A stretch of 64,000 bases of DNA from Zygaena filipendulae. Its lineage: Eukaryota; Arthropoda; Insecta; Lepidoptera; Zygaenidae. Below the pieces are notes generated by a model that made no database searches, was not told the origin of the DNA, and worked only from the letters and a program-made list of their open reading frames with translations. Every line of letters begins with the position of its first letter. Position 1 is the stretch's first letter. Shown here in pieces: positions 29,124 to 38,029 of the stretch. The stretch spans positions 1 through 64,000 of the forward strand of contig CAJRBF020000008.1 of assembly GCA_907165275.2 (NCBI GenBank). The letters run 5' to 3'. Position numbers and translations under genes: made by a program.

Positions 29124-29411
29124 GCAAAAACAATTATCGCTCGCGAAATCACTCCGATGGTCCAGACCATACAATATATACCAATCAAAATGATTCACTT
29201 GTCGGATCGATCATGCAAAAACAATTATCGCTCGCGAAATCACTCCGATGGTCCAGACCATACAATATATACCAATCAAAATGATTCACTTGTCGGATCG
29301 ATCATGCAAAAACAATTATCGCTCGCGAAATCACTCCGATGGTCCAGACCATACAATATATACCAATCAAAATGATTCACTTGTCGGATCGATCATGCAA
29401 AAACAATTATC
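29048..29411 (+). repeat. 91-bp tandem array in the left subterminal region
   Basis: Four units start at 29048, 29139, 29230 and 29321 with near-perfect identity, and a diverged fifth starts at 29412. Each unit contains the inner arm of the terminal palindrome. Polinton 1 has one unit. Open frames across the array are repeat artefacts. From 29412 to 29636 is unique subterminal DNA with a 10-bp-arm hairpin. Confidence 0.92.
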
Positions 29412-29636
29412 GCTCGCAAAATCATTCCAGTGGTCCAGGCCCTGGACCACACAATCAAAAAGATTCATTTGTCGGATCGATCATTTGTCAGATCAATTAC
29501 AAAAGATTTATCTGTGGAATGATAATACAGCGAAATCCATACCATGAAACGATTAGGCGTCTGGTAGTTCTCATGTTTTGACTTAAAAATAAATGTAACT
29601 AACGAAATGGCACACTACTGACTTGACACGTGCATC

Positions 29637-30323
29637 ATGAAGTTTGTTAAACAGTCACAATCGTTAAATATTGATAATGTTTTTGTCGAAGTAAAAAATA
29701 CCATGTCACGTCATGGAAGTCTTCTACCTAGCACTGTACGATGCATCATTTGTGGACCGTCGAGCTGTGGGAAAACAAATTTGATGATTGGACTACTTTT
29801 GCACGAAAACGGGTTACATTATCGAAATGTGTATGTTTATTCTAAAACATTACAACAACCAAAATATGTGTTTTTAGAAAAGGTTTTGGAACGAGTTCCA
29901 AATGTTTTATTTGAAAAGTATCGTGATAAAGATGAAGTTTTAAGTCTACAAGATGCTAAACCCTACTCCGTGATTGTATTTGACGACGTTGCATGTGAAA
30001 ATCAAAATAACATACGAGATTACTTTGCAATGGGCAGACACAAATATATTGATTGTTTTTATCTCAACCAAACATATAGTAAAATCCCTAAACAGTTAGT
30101 GAGAGATAACGCGAATTTAATTATACTTTTTAAACAAGATGAAACCAATATGAAACATGTTTATGATGAGCACGTTAATACAGACATGACGTGGGGTCAA
30201 TTTCGCGAAATGTGTTCAAAGATTTGGATCAATCCTTACAATTATTTGGTTATAAACAAGGATTGTACTAAAAATAATGGTTGCTATAGAAACAAATTAG
30301 ACACTTTTGTGGTGTTCGACTAA
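29637..30323 (+). CDS. ATPase: Genome-packaging ATPase, Polinton 2
   Basis: 228 residues, Walker A and B as in Polinton 1. The two copies differ at two residues in the stretch TWGQFREMCSK. Intact. Confidence 0.93.
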   Translation: MKFVKQSQSLNIDNVFVEVKNTMSRHGSLLPSTVRCIICGPSSCGKTNLMIGLLLHENGLHYRNVYVYSKTLQQPKYVFLEKVLERVPNVLFEKYRDKDEVLSLQDAKPYSVIVFDDVACENQNNIRDYFAMGRHKYIDCFYLNQTYSKIPKQLVRDNANLIILFKQDETNMKHVYDEHVNTDMTWGQFREMCSKIWINPYNYLVINKDCTKNNGCYRNKLDTFVVFD

Positions 30324-30418
30324 CAAAGAACATAAATAATACCTTTAAATAGAGGAACGCATGTTTTAAACTTCATTCGTTATCGGATGCTAAATCAATA
30401 ACGACTCGTCCGGTTATA

Positions 30419-31294
30419 ATGGAAAAATCATTAAAAAGACGAATTGTTGATGCTGCAGAAGCAGTTAAGAAAAAGGTGCGAAAAATGAGAAATGTCGAAA
30501 TTGAAAATAAAGGTGCATTGGAAACCGTGTTCAAGCCGGTCACAGAACCTCTTGCTCAATTTACGAAAGCTAATGAAAAAGCAACAAAACAAAAGCTGAT
30601 TGAAAAATCTGAAGGCAACACCAACCATAACACCGGTACTGTTAAAGACACCAAGGATGAGAGCAGTGATAATTATTATACAGATAATTCAGAATCTGAT
30701 TTAGACACAGACCCCTCAGTTTCATCCGTTATTGATACAACTCTCGATGATAAAAATACCTCATCATGGTCTGTGTCTTCAGAGGCGTTAGATGATGTTG
30801 TATTTGGTGTTAGATCAGAAAAAGGAAAACTTATGTTAGGTTCATCTCCTATAACGATCGGTGATCGATTTATATCTGTAGCTGGACATAAGTACGCTAC
30901 CACTCCTGGCTTAAAACAATTGTTGCTTAAAAAAGATATCGATTTAAAATTAATTACGGATAGCGACATGAAAAATTACAAAACTATGTTAATGAACACA
31001 AACGCTCACCGTCGAGATTACGATTCAAAAAAACCCATCAAAAGTAATAAAGGACAAAAATACGTACAAATCATTAGACCTCTGTTTAATATAAAACAAA
31101 CGAAAGGAGAAGGCTTACCGTCAATGAAAAAAATACGAAAAGATGTCGACTTAGTATACTGGGACGATCCTAATGAATTGGTGGAACGATTAAAACTATT
31201 GATAGCATCACGAGAAGCTGGTAACACCGGACTTGACAATGAAATCATTTCTATCATAGAAGAATTGCGTGAAAATGGACTCATTAATGCGTAA
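30419..31294 (+). CDS. 291-aa conserved Polinton protein, Polinton 2
   Basis: Full length, with basic N-terminus, acidic linker and conserved TPGL/TNAHRR core. Four residue differences from Polinton 1 (near residues 30, 249, 276 and 288), all outside the core motifs. Confidence 0.75.
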   Translation: MEKSLKRRIVDAAEAVKKKVRKMRNVEIENKGALETVFKPVTEPLAQFTKANEKATKQKLIEKSEGNTNHNTGTVKDTKDESSDNYYTDNSESDLDTDPSVSSVIDTTLDDKNTSSWSVSSEALDDVVFGVRSEKGKLMLGSSPITIGDRFISVAGHKYATTPGLKQLLLKKDIDLKLITDSDMKNYKTMLMNTNAHRRDYDSKKPIKSNKGQKYVQIIRPLFNIKQTKGEGLPSMKKIRKDVDLVYWDDPNELVERLKLLIASREAGNTGLDNEIISIIEELRENGLINA

Positions 31295-31374
31295 ATAAAA
31301 TAAATATGTGCATTACTAACGATTAGTTTCATTTTATATTTAGCCTCCCTAAGTAGCAGGTCCTACCTTAAAAT

Positions 31375-31926
31375 ATGAGTATAGACAAATTTGGTCATCA
31401 TATTCATAAAAGAATACGTTTTTCAGAGTTTACATTTAATGACAAGGTGTTAATGAAATCTGAAAATGGTGATTATGATCTAAAAACAGCTAGACTAAGA
31501 GGCATCAAATTTCCTATAGAAGCATACGATGCGGTTAATAAAGAGTATGTCGATCAATTACATGATATGATTATAAAAGAATTCAATAACCTTGTTGAAA
31601 ATATGCGTTCACAAATTATAATTGACATTACAAATACCGTTACATCTACTTTAAAAGCATACAATGCTTTGTTGAGATCTCATAATGGAGATTATGATTT
31701 ACAAACAGCTAGACTGAGAGGCATCAAACATCCAGTAGAAGCAGATGATGCTGTTAACAAGGAGTATGTAGACCAACTAAACACCAAGATGTTTAAAGAA
31801 TTCAATGGCCTTATTGACAGCTTACGTTCTCAAATTGATGAGTCTACTTTAAAAGCAACGTCTTTAGGGTTAGTAAATCAGTTGGAAGAGAAACTGAACA
31901 AGAACGGGGTGGACAACGAGATTTAA
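31375..31926 (+). CDS. Fibre-like repeat protein, Polinton 2, early stop
   Basis: 183 residues. Both AVNKEYVD repeats are intact. A TAA at 31924-31926 replaces the CAA seen in Polinton 1 and removes the last 13 residues and the overlap with the integrase. The tail is short and outside the repeats, so the protein may still work. Confidence 0.7.
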   Translation: MSIDKFGHHIHKRIRFSEFTFNDKVLMKSENGDYDLKTARLRGIKFPIEAYDAVNKEYVDQLHDMIIKEFNNLVENMRSQIIIDITNTVTSTLKAYNALLRSHNGDYDLQTARLRGIKHPVEADDAVNKEYVDQLNTKMFKEFNGLIDSLRSQIDESTLKATSLGLVNQLEEKLNKNGVDNEI

Positions 31927-31939
31927 AGTGCATTACAAA

Positions 31940-32875
31940 ATGACAAAACAGGAAGTAGTCAATGAAATCCACAAAGCCGCTCGAAAAAACTTTACAAGAC
32001 GTCCTGTTTTTCTTAAGGGAATCGATGATTTGTGGCAAGCCGATTTGATAGATATGCAATCTCTTCGAAAATATAACAACAACAATAAATATATCCTTAT
32101 AGTAATAGATTGCTTTACAAAGTATGCCTGGGCTGAACCGTTGAAATCAAAGAAAAAACTTGATGTAACTCAAGCTTTTAAACATATTTTAATCCGAAGC
32201 CAAAGAAGGCCGCACAATTTGCAAACCGATATGGGGAACGAGTTCTACAACGATTCGTTTCAAAAGCTTATGAAGACGAATAAAATTATCCATTATTCGA
32301 CGTTTTCTATAAAAAAAGCTTCAATTGTTGAACGTCTTATCAAAACTATAAAGCAAAGACTGTTCAAACACTTTAGTCTGATTGGGAGTTATAAATGGTC
32401 TGACAAAACTTTGAATAATATTATGCAGTCTTATAACACCACAAAACATCGCACCACTGGTTTTAAGCCTGCAGAAATTAATAAAACTATAGAACCAGAC
32501 GTAAAAAGAAATATTAATAAATTACACTCTTTTCCATCTGTACCACAAAAATCTAAATTTAAGGCTGGGGATTGCGTTCGTATTAGTAAATACAAAAATT
32601 GTTTTGAAAAGGGATATACTCCTAATTGGTCTACAGAATTATTTACTGTAAAGAAAGTAAATAATACCATTCCACAAACGTACCACATTGAAGATCAACG
32701 TAAGCAGCCTATTTTAGGAAGTTTTTATGAACAAGAACTGCAGAAGACTAACTATCCTAATGTGTATTTAATAGAAAAAGTGTTGAAAAAGAAAGGGAGT
32801 AAGATATTCGTTAAATGGTTAGGGTTACCTCCTGATGAAAACAGCTGGATTGATAAATCCACATTGTTAAGTTAA
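31940..32875 (+). CDS. INT: Integrase with chromodomain, Polinton 2
   Basis: 311 residues from the ATG at 31940, with the same D, D, E positions as Polinton 1. It differs at two residues (near 92 and 117). Intact, so this element could in principle have supplied its own integrase when it inserted. Confidence 0.94.
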   Translation: MTKQEVVNEIHKAARKNFTRRPVFLKGIDDLWQADLIDMQSLRKYNNNNKYILIVIDCFTKYAWAEPLKSKKKLDVTQAFKHILIRSQRRPHNLQTDMGNEFYNDSFQKLMKTNKIIHYSTFSIKKASIVERLIKTIKQRLFKHFSLIGSYKWSDKTLNNIMQSYNTTKHRTTGFKPAEINKTIEPDVKRNINKLHSFPSVPQKSKFKAGDCVRISKYKNCFEKGYTPNWSTELFTVKKVNNTIPQTYHIEDQRKQPILGSFYEQELQKTNYPNVYLIEKVLKKKGSKIFVKWLGLPPDENSWIDKSTLLS

Positions 32876-32928
32876 GAAGATATAAAACTATAAACAGTAT
32901 CGTTACTTTAGTCATTTTACTACGAGTC

Positions 32929-33657
32929 ATGCAAGGTGGTGGACTCGTTAACAATTTAATAAATAACTTACCTTTTGAGATTCATATACCTGGGTATAAT
33001 TACTGTGGACCAGGAACAAAACTTCAGAAACGTTTACAAAGAGGTGACCGCGGGGTTAACAAGTTGGACGAAGCCTGCATGCACCACGATATCGCCTACG
33101 CCAATAACACAGATTTACCTAATCGTCACAAAGCGGATTTACAATTGTTAGACATGGCTAAAAAGAGGTTAGAAGCAAAGGATGCAGGGAAAGGTGAAAA
33201 ATTGGTCTCATGGCTGGTTAGTAAAGCGATGAAAGCTAAAGTCAAATCGGGTTGGGGAGTTAAATCATTCAAACATTTTGTCACGAAAATTCGTTCACAT
33301 GTTAAAAAGCTAAAACCAAAAAACCATAAAACGCTGATAAACCTGTCTTATGCAGCTGCTAAAAGAATGATTCCGCTAGCTCGTCAAATCAAATTACCTC
33401 GAGTGATACCAATACCAAAAACCGGAGGAATATTACCACTTATCCCAATATTTGCGGGTTTATCAGCTCTAGGCGCTCTGGCGGGAGGAGCGTCTGGAAT
33501 TGCAAAAACTGTGAATGATTATAAATCTGCTCAAAAGAATTTGCAGGAGACAGAGCGTCATAATAAAACCATGGAGGCTATAGCACTGGGAAAAGGCTTA
33601 TACATAAAGCCTTACAAAAGTGGGAAAGGTTTATACATAAAAGCTTCAAAAAACTAA
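32929..33657 (+). CDS. PLA2-like protein, Polinton 2
   Basis: 242 residues. The calcium loop YNYCGPGT and the HD dyad are intact. The start reads MQGGG as in Polinton M, so MHGGG in Polinton 1 is the derived state. Confidence 0.88.
   Translation: MQGGGLVNNLINNLPFEIHIPGYNYCGPGTKLQKRLQRGDRGVNKLDEACMHHDIAYANNTDLPNRHKADLQLLDMAKKRLEAKDAGKGEKLVSWLVSKAMKAKVKSGWGVKSFKHFVTKIRSHVKKLKPKNHKTLINLSYAAAKRMIPLARQIKLPRVIPIPKTGGILPLIPIFAGLSALGALAGGASGIAKTVNDYKSAQKNLQETERHNKTMEAIALGKGLYIKPYKSGKGLYIKASKN
33648..33654 (+). promoter_or_regulatory. Candidate -1 frameshift site, Polinton 2
   Basis: A AAA AAC, in the PLA2 phase and abutting TAA at 33655-33657. Identical in position to the other two copies. Confidence 0.6.
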
Positions 33658-34022
33658 CTACGCTACCTAATCGTGCTTTGACAAATGTAGACATTTTGAA
33701 GTACGCTGCAAATATTCCGCATTTCCGAGGTGTTTACATGAAAGATGAATTACCCAGAAGTCCGAGGAAGATTGAATGTGGTATTGTTAACCTAGATGAT
33801 TCGAAGAATGAGGGAACACATTGGGTAGCATATGCAAAACGAAATAATTATTGTGAATACTTTGATAGTTATGGTGATTTGAAACCGCCATTTGAATTAG
33901 TGAAGTATTTAAAAAATATGAACATTTTTTATAATTATACAAGATACCAAAAATTTAACACTGTTAATTGTGGTCATTTATGTTTAAAATATTTATGGAA
34001 ATTTTGGAATAAAAAAGTATAA
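33654..34022 (+). CDS. PRO: Adenain-like protease, Polinton 2
   Basis: The encoded protease is identical to that of Polinton 1 over the visible frame. The catalytic His, Asp and Cys are present. No ATG precedes LPNRALTN, and the -1 frame is closed further upstream by TAA in the PLA2 gene, so an upstream AUG in this frame is excluded. Confidence 0.88.
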   Translation, partial: LTTLPNRALTNVDILKYAANIPHFRGVYMKDELPRSPRKIECGIVNLDDSKNEGTHWVAYAKRNNYCEYFDSYGDLKPPFELVKYLKNMNIFYNYTRYQKFNTVNCGHLCLKYLWKFWNKKV

Positions 34023-34058
34023 AACATTAAATTTTGTTTTAGTCATGTCATTTGCAAA

Positions 34059-34745
34059 ATGTCTTTAACACTATCAATTACGGGAAACTCATCAATTTTA
34101 ACTACTTATTACTCTCCCACCCTACAACTTAATGGAGAATATGAGTGTGCTCTGTTATATTTATCTACATTTAATTCAATTCCAAATATTGACTATAGAA
34201 ATAATAAATTTTACTATGGTACTAATGAAGTAATTACTCTACCGGAAGGAGCCTATGAATTGCAAGATATCGGTGACTATATAAAATCAGAAATAAAAGA
34301 CGCAACATTTCAACTTCACTGTAATAACAACACATTAAAAATATCCATACACTGCACCAAAGATATTGATTTTACCAAGACAGATTCTCTAGGAAATTTG
34401 CTGGGCTATGGAAATAAGTTTCTGAAAGCAAATAAATGGCATGTTTCACATCTGCCAGTGAACATTTTGCCTACGACCGTGGTGAGAGTCGAATGTGATA
34501 TAGTGAGTGGATCATATATAAATGGTGAACCAAGCCATATTGTTTACGAATTTGCACCTAACGTGCCGCCTGGATATAGAATCATCGAAGCCCCTAAAAA
34601 CGCGATATATTTCCGAATCAATCAAAGTAATATCAACTGCATCCATATTAGATTTTTGGACATAAATAATAACTTAGTCAATTTACGTGGTGAAGAAGTG
34701 CAACTTTTCTTGCATTTGAGAAACATTAGTAAAAATAATGATTGA
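34059..34745 (+). CDS. Penton protein, Polinton 2
   Basis: 228 residues with one difference from Polinton 1 (DIG for DIS near residue 72). Intact, overlapping the next gene by 8 nt. Confidence 0.82.
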   Translation: MSLTLSITGNSSILTTYYSPTLQLNGEYECALLYLSTFNSIPNIDYRNNKFYYGTNEVITLPEGAYELQDIGDYIKSEIKDATFQLHCNNNTLKISIHCTKDIDFTKTDSLGNLLGYGNKFLKANKWHVSHLPVNILPTTVVRVECDIVSGSYINGEPSHIVYEFAPNVPPGYRIIEAPKNAIYFRINQSNINCIHIRFLDINNNLVNLRGEEVQLFLHLRNISKNND

Positions 34746-34962
34746 TTACAATAAATACGTGTCTCGAAAATCAAAAACTATCAGTTCTGCGCGAGTAACC
34801 CTCAACAAAACATCTCCTTATAGGAAAAAAAATAAGTTAATTCGAAAATCAAAAATCGTCAGTTCTGCGCGAGTAACCCTCAACAAAACATCTTGTAGGA
34901 AAAGAAATAAGTTAAATAAAGATAATAAAGCGTTCCTTAAATTAATCGGATTATTAAAATGA
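34738..34962 (+). CDS. Small basic protein with duplication, Polinton 2
   Basis: 74 residues with the same two-block structure as Polinton 1 and one Lys/Arg difference (RKRN for RKKN). Its TGA stop shares bases with the capsid ATG. Confidence 0.7.
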   Translation: MIDYNKYVSRKSKTISSARVTLNKTSPYRKKNKLIRKSKIVSSARVTLNKTSCRKRNKLNKDNKAFLKLIGLLK

Positions 34963-36173
34963 ATATCTTAGACGTTTTATCTGTTCCATCTTACGACAAT
35001 TCCGTTGAAGGGGTCGAATTCCATTCATATAAACCATATGTAACAAGTTTCAACAGGAATGATGAAATACGCATTCCGATCAACCAACAAGATTTGTACA
35101 TATTGCCATCAGCGAGCACTTTATACTTGGAAGGACAAGTTGATGTTAAAAAACGAGATACTAAAGAGCAAGTAACCACTGTAAATTTTACAAATAATTC
35201 TCTTCTTTACCTATTTCAAGATATTCGGTATGAGTTAAACGGAGTTGAAATAGATAAAATAAAAAACGCTGGAATAAGTACTACAATGAAAGCGTTGGTT
35301 TCAATGAATGAGAGTGAATCTAAAATGTCAAGAGCCTGGGGCTGGGATATAGGCGGTATTACAAATACTCACCGAGGCAGTTTCGCAGTTTCCATTCCCC
35401 TCAAAAATATACTTGGCTTCGCTGAAGATTATCAAAAAGTTGTGATCAATTGTCGGCACGAATTGATATTGTTACGAAGCAACACAAATTTAAACGCTGT
35501 TAAACTTAACAACGATGAGGTTATTGAAGACGTAATTATAAATAAAATAATTTGGCGGGTACCACACGTACGAGTTTCAGATAGAGAAAGGATTAATCTT
35601 CTCAAGTATTTAGAAAAAGACCGACCACTCCAGATTGTATTTAGAAATTGGGATTTGTATGAATATCCAGCTTTACCTAAAACCACTAAACATACGTGGT
35701 CAATAAAAACTGCATCTCAAATAGAAAAACCACGATATGTAATTATTGGATTGCAAACGAACCGAAAGAACAATGCAAGTTCTGATATGGCGCAGTTCGA
35801 TCATTGTAACCTAAGTAACGTCAAGGTGTACCTTAACTCAACTTACTTTCCATATGAAAATTTAAATATAAACTTTGCAAATGACAGATTTGCTTTAATA
35901 TACGAGCAATACGCAAGATTTCAACAGTCGTATTATGGAAGGCGATCAGAAGCTTTGCTAAGCCCTAAGCAATTCAAAGATTTAACGCCATTGTTCGTTA
36001 TCGATTGCTCCAGACAAATTGACAATTTGAAGTCAGGGCCTGTTGTCGACGTACGCGTTGAACTCGAAGCAGATTCTGAGATACCTGATCAAACTTCAGC
36101 CTACTGTCTTATACTCAACGATTGCATTATCGAGTATAAACCACTCAGCAGCACGGTGAAAAAACTATCATGA
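34959..36173 (+). CDS. MCP: Major capsid protein, Polinton 2
   Basis: 404 residues, one difference from Polinton 1 (T for N at residue 73). It has the FQDIRYELNGVEID hallmark. Intact. Confidence 0.93.
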   Translation: MNILDVLSVPSYDNSVEGVEFHSYKPYVTSFNRNDEIRIPINQQDLYILPSASTLYLEGQVDVKKRDTKEQVTTVNFTNNSLLYLFQDIRYELNGVEIDKIKNAGISTTMKALVSMNESESKMSRAWGWDIGGITNTHRGSFAVSIPLKNILGFAEDYQKVVINCRHELILLRSNTNLNAVKLNNDEVIEDVIINKIIWRVPHVRVSDRERINLLKYLEKDRPLQIVFRNWDLYEYPALPKTTKHTWSIKTASQIEKPRYVIIGLQTNRKNNASSDMAQFDHCNLSNVKVYLNSTYFPYENLNINFANDRFALIYEQYARFQQSYYGRRSEALLSPKQFKDLTPLFVIDCSRQIDNLKSGPVVDVRVELEADSEIPDQTSAYCLILNDCIIEYKPLSSTVKKLS

Positions 36174-36670
36174 ATCCTGACATTATAATAGCCGATCTTC
36201 AAGGTTTTAAAGATGCGAATAATAAATTCATTGTTAAAGAAGTGGCAATTGCAACAAAATACCAAACACAAACATTTTTAGTTAAACCACCATACTCCTA
36301 TAATTTTTTAACATTCGAAGAAAAAAAGCAAGTTCAGTGGTTGCAACGAAACAGAGGTATTTACTGGAATGAAGGCTATATAGATTATAGAGAGTTTCAA
36401 CGAGTCATCGCTCCTTATTTAGAACATAAAAAGGTCCTAGTAAAAGGAATCGAAAAAATCAAGTGGATCAAAGAATTATGCTCTAATTGCGAAGTTATAG
36501 ATTTAAGCAAGAAACTTGAAGAAATAGGATTTTCAAACTTTTCTACATTACATAAAGTGTACTGTACTGATTTATTCAACCATAACTGTGTTAATCATAA
36601 GAAATATTGTGCGTTAAAAAATGTAACTTGTTTAAAATTATGTTATTTAGAAAACTATTTTAGTAATTGA
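36170..36670 (+). CDS. Exonuclease-like protein, Polinton 2
   Basis: 166 residues, overlapping the capsid stop by 4 nt. One difference from Polinton 1 (EIGFSN for EISFSN). Last gene of the virion block. Confidence 0.65.
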   Translation: MNPDIIIADLQGFKDANNKFIVKEVAIATKYQTQTFLVKPPYSYNFLTFEEKKQVQWLQRNRGIYWNEGYIDYREFQRVIAPYLEHKKVLVKGIEKIKWIKELCSNCEVIDLSKKLEEIGFSNFSTLHKVYCTDLFNHNCVNHKKYCALKNVTCLKLCYLENYFSN

Positions 36671-36837
36671 AATCTATCACTTTTAATTTTTTCATTAAAA
36701 ATAATTAATAATAACTTGGTTTTTTATTAAACCTTACCCTCGTATAGTATTATGAAAACACCGATTTTATTAGACCATTGTTTTATTACAAAAACATATA
36801 TGAATATAAATATAGTCATCTTACATAAACAAATAAC

Positions 36838-36918
36838 AAATTTTGTTAATTAATGCTTCAGTACCATCCAAAATATTATTTGTAGCACTTTCATCCTGAA
36901 CTGGATATTGAGCCGTCA
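36838..36918 (-). pseudogene. Decayed tandem copy of the 3' end of the 147-aa gene, Polinton 2
   Basis: Counterpart of 7303-7400. The same substitutions relative to the parent gene are shared by both elements. The surrounding 36671-36992 is a convergent terminator region without other genes. Confidence 0.7.
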
Positions 36919-36992
36919 CTAGCGCCATCGACTTGGATTGCCAACATACTTTGTCTTCCTCTACGTTATTTTCTTCATCTTACTTATTAATT

Positions 36993-37436
36993 TTACATGT
37001 ATAAACATGCACTATAGCCGCATATTGTTTTTGAAATTTTGTTAATTAATGCCTCAGCATCATCCAAAATATGATCTGTTGCACTTCCATCCTTAACAGG
37101 ATATTGAGCCTTCACTAACACCAACGAATTTTCTGGATTGCTTACGTCAGTAATACTAAGTTTAATTAGCTTTGTTGCTTTCCTTAACGGCTCCCTGCTG
37201 GCTACGAATGTGGTGCCAAAGCTCCTCTTTTTAACACTCTGCTTGCTCAATGAACTGCATGCTCCATCTTCGTTCTTGTTAAACACCTCTTCAAAGGCGG
37301 CTTGTGTGGTTTGTGAAAGCAACGTTGGCTGCAGCTTTCTGGACTTTTTCCTTTTGCTGACTTCAGGAAATTCTTGACTTAACCCTTCTAGAGGATCTTG
37401 TGCGCATTGTTCATATATATCATTAGGAGTAGACAT
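36993..37436 (-). CDS. Uncharacterised Polinton protein (147 aa), Polinton 2
   Basis: From the ATG at 37436, preceded by the same TTGTTTCAG acceptor as Polinton 1. It has a one-codon deletion and a few substitutions near the N-terminus (SDIV against NDI), plus R/G and T/A changes later. Open to the same stop. Confidence 0.6.
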   Translation of the reverse strand: MSTPNDIYEQCAQDPLEGLSQEFPEVSKRKKSRKLQPTLLSQTTQAAFEEVFNKNEDGACSSLSKQSVKKRSFGTTFVASREPLRKATKLIKLSITDVSNPENSLVLVKAQYPVKDGSATDHILDDAEALINKISKTICGYSACLYM

Positions 37437-37511
37437 GATCTGAAACAATCAAAAAATTATAATCGGTCCACTTATCAGAATAATAGTAGGTACTTAACAA
37501 ATAAAAAATGC

Positions 37512-37700
37512 ATGCTTACAATTCCAAATCGATACGAAGCTGATGACAGTACCTCGGTCGAGCGCGTCTCGGTAATGACTGTTCGAGGAGCTAAACAAAA
37601 CTACAGTGCCTATGTGTTGAAGTTTCCAAGTTGGAACATGTCTAAACATGTTACTGTTTGTACAAGCACGGAGACTGATGATCATATTTCTATGTTGTAA
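37512..37700 (+). CDS. Small conserved ORF (62 aa), Polinton 2
   Basis: Same protein as 6514-6702, head-to-head with the 147-aa gene. Between this and polB (37701-38029) is AT-rich terminator DNA. Confidence 0.4.
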   Translation: MLTIPNRYEADDSTSVERVSVMTVRGAKQNYSAYVLKFPSWNMSKHVTVCTSTETDDHISML

Positions 37701-38029
37701 TGTTATATGTTATTATTGTGATTATAATGAAACATGTCAGTACATGTTCAAACAGCAACATTGTATTTGTATCAAAGTGAAAGTCAAATAAAACTCTTGG
37801 TTTTAATGTAATTTAAAATTTATTTATATTTCAGAAAACACTAAAATTAACTTACACTGTATTCATATTTACTTAATATTAATACATATCTATTACATAA
37901 TATTGCTTACAATTTCGTATATAATTATAATAATGATTATCCTACGGATAATTAAAACAATCTTATTTCTACCTAATATTTTATAATACTCTATATTAAT
38001 AGTTACATTCTATGAAATAGTGAAAAAAA

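Noticed and set aside
29002..29581. Series of 60-99 codon frames near the Polinton 2 left end
   Set aside because: They are the 91-bp repeat read in all phases (91 is not a multiple of 3).
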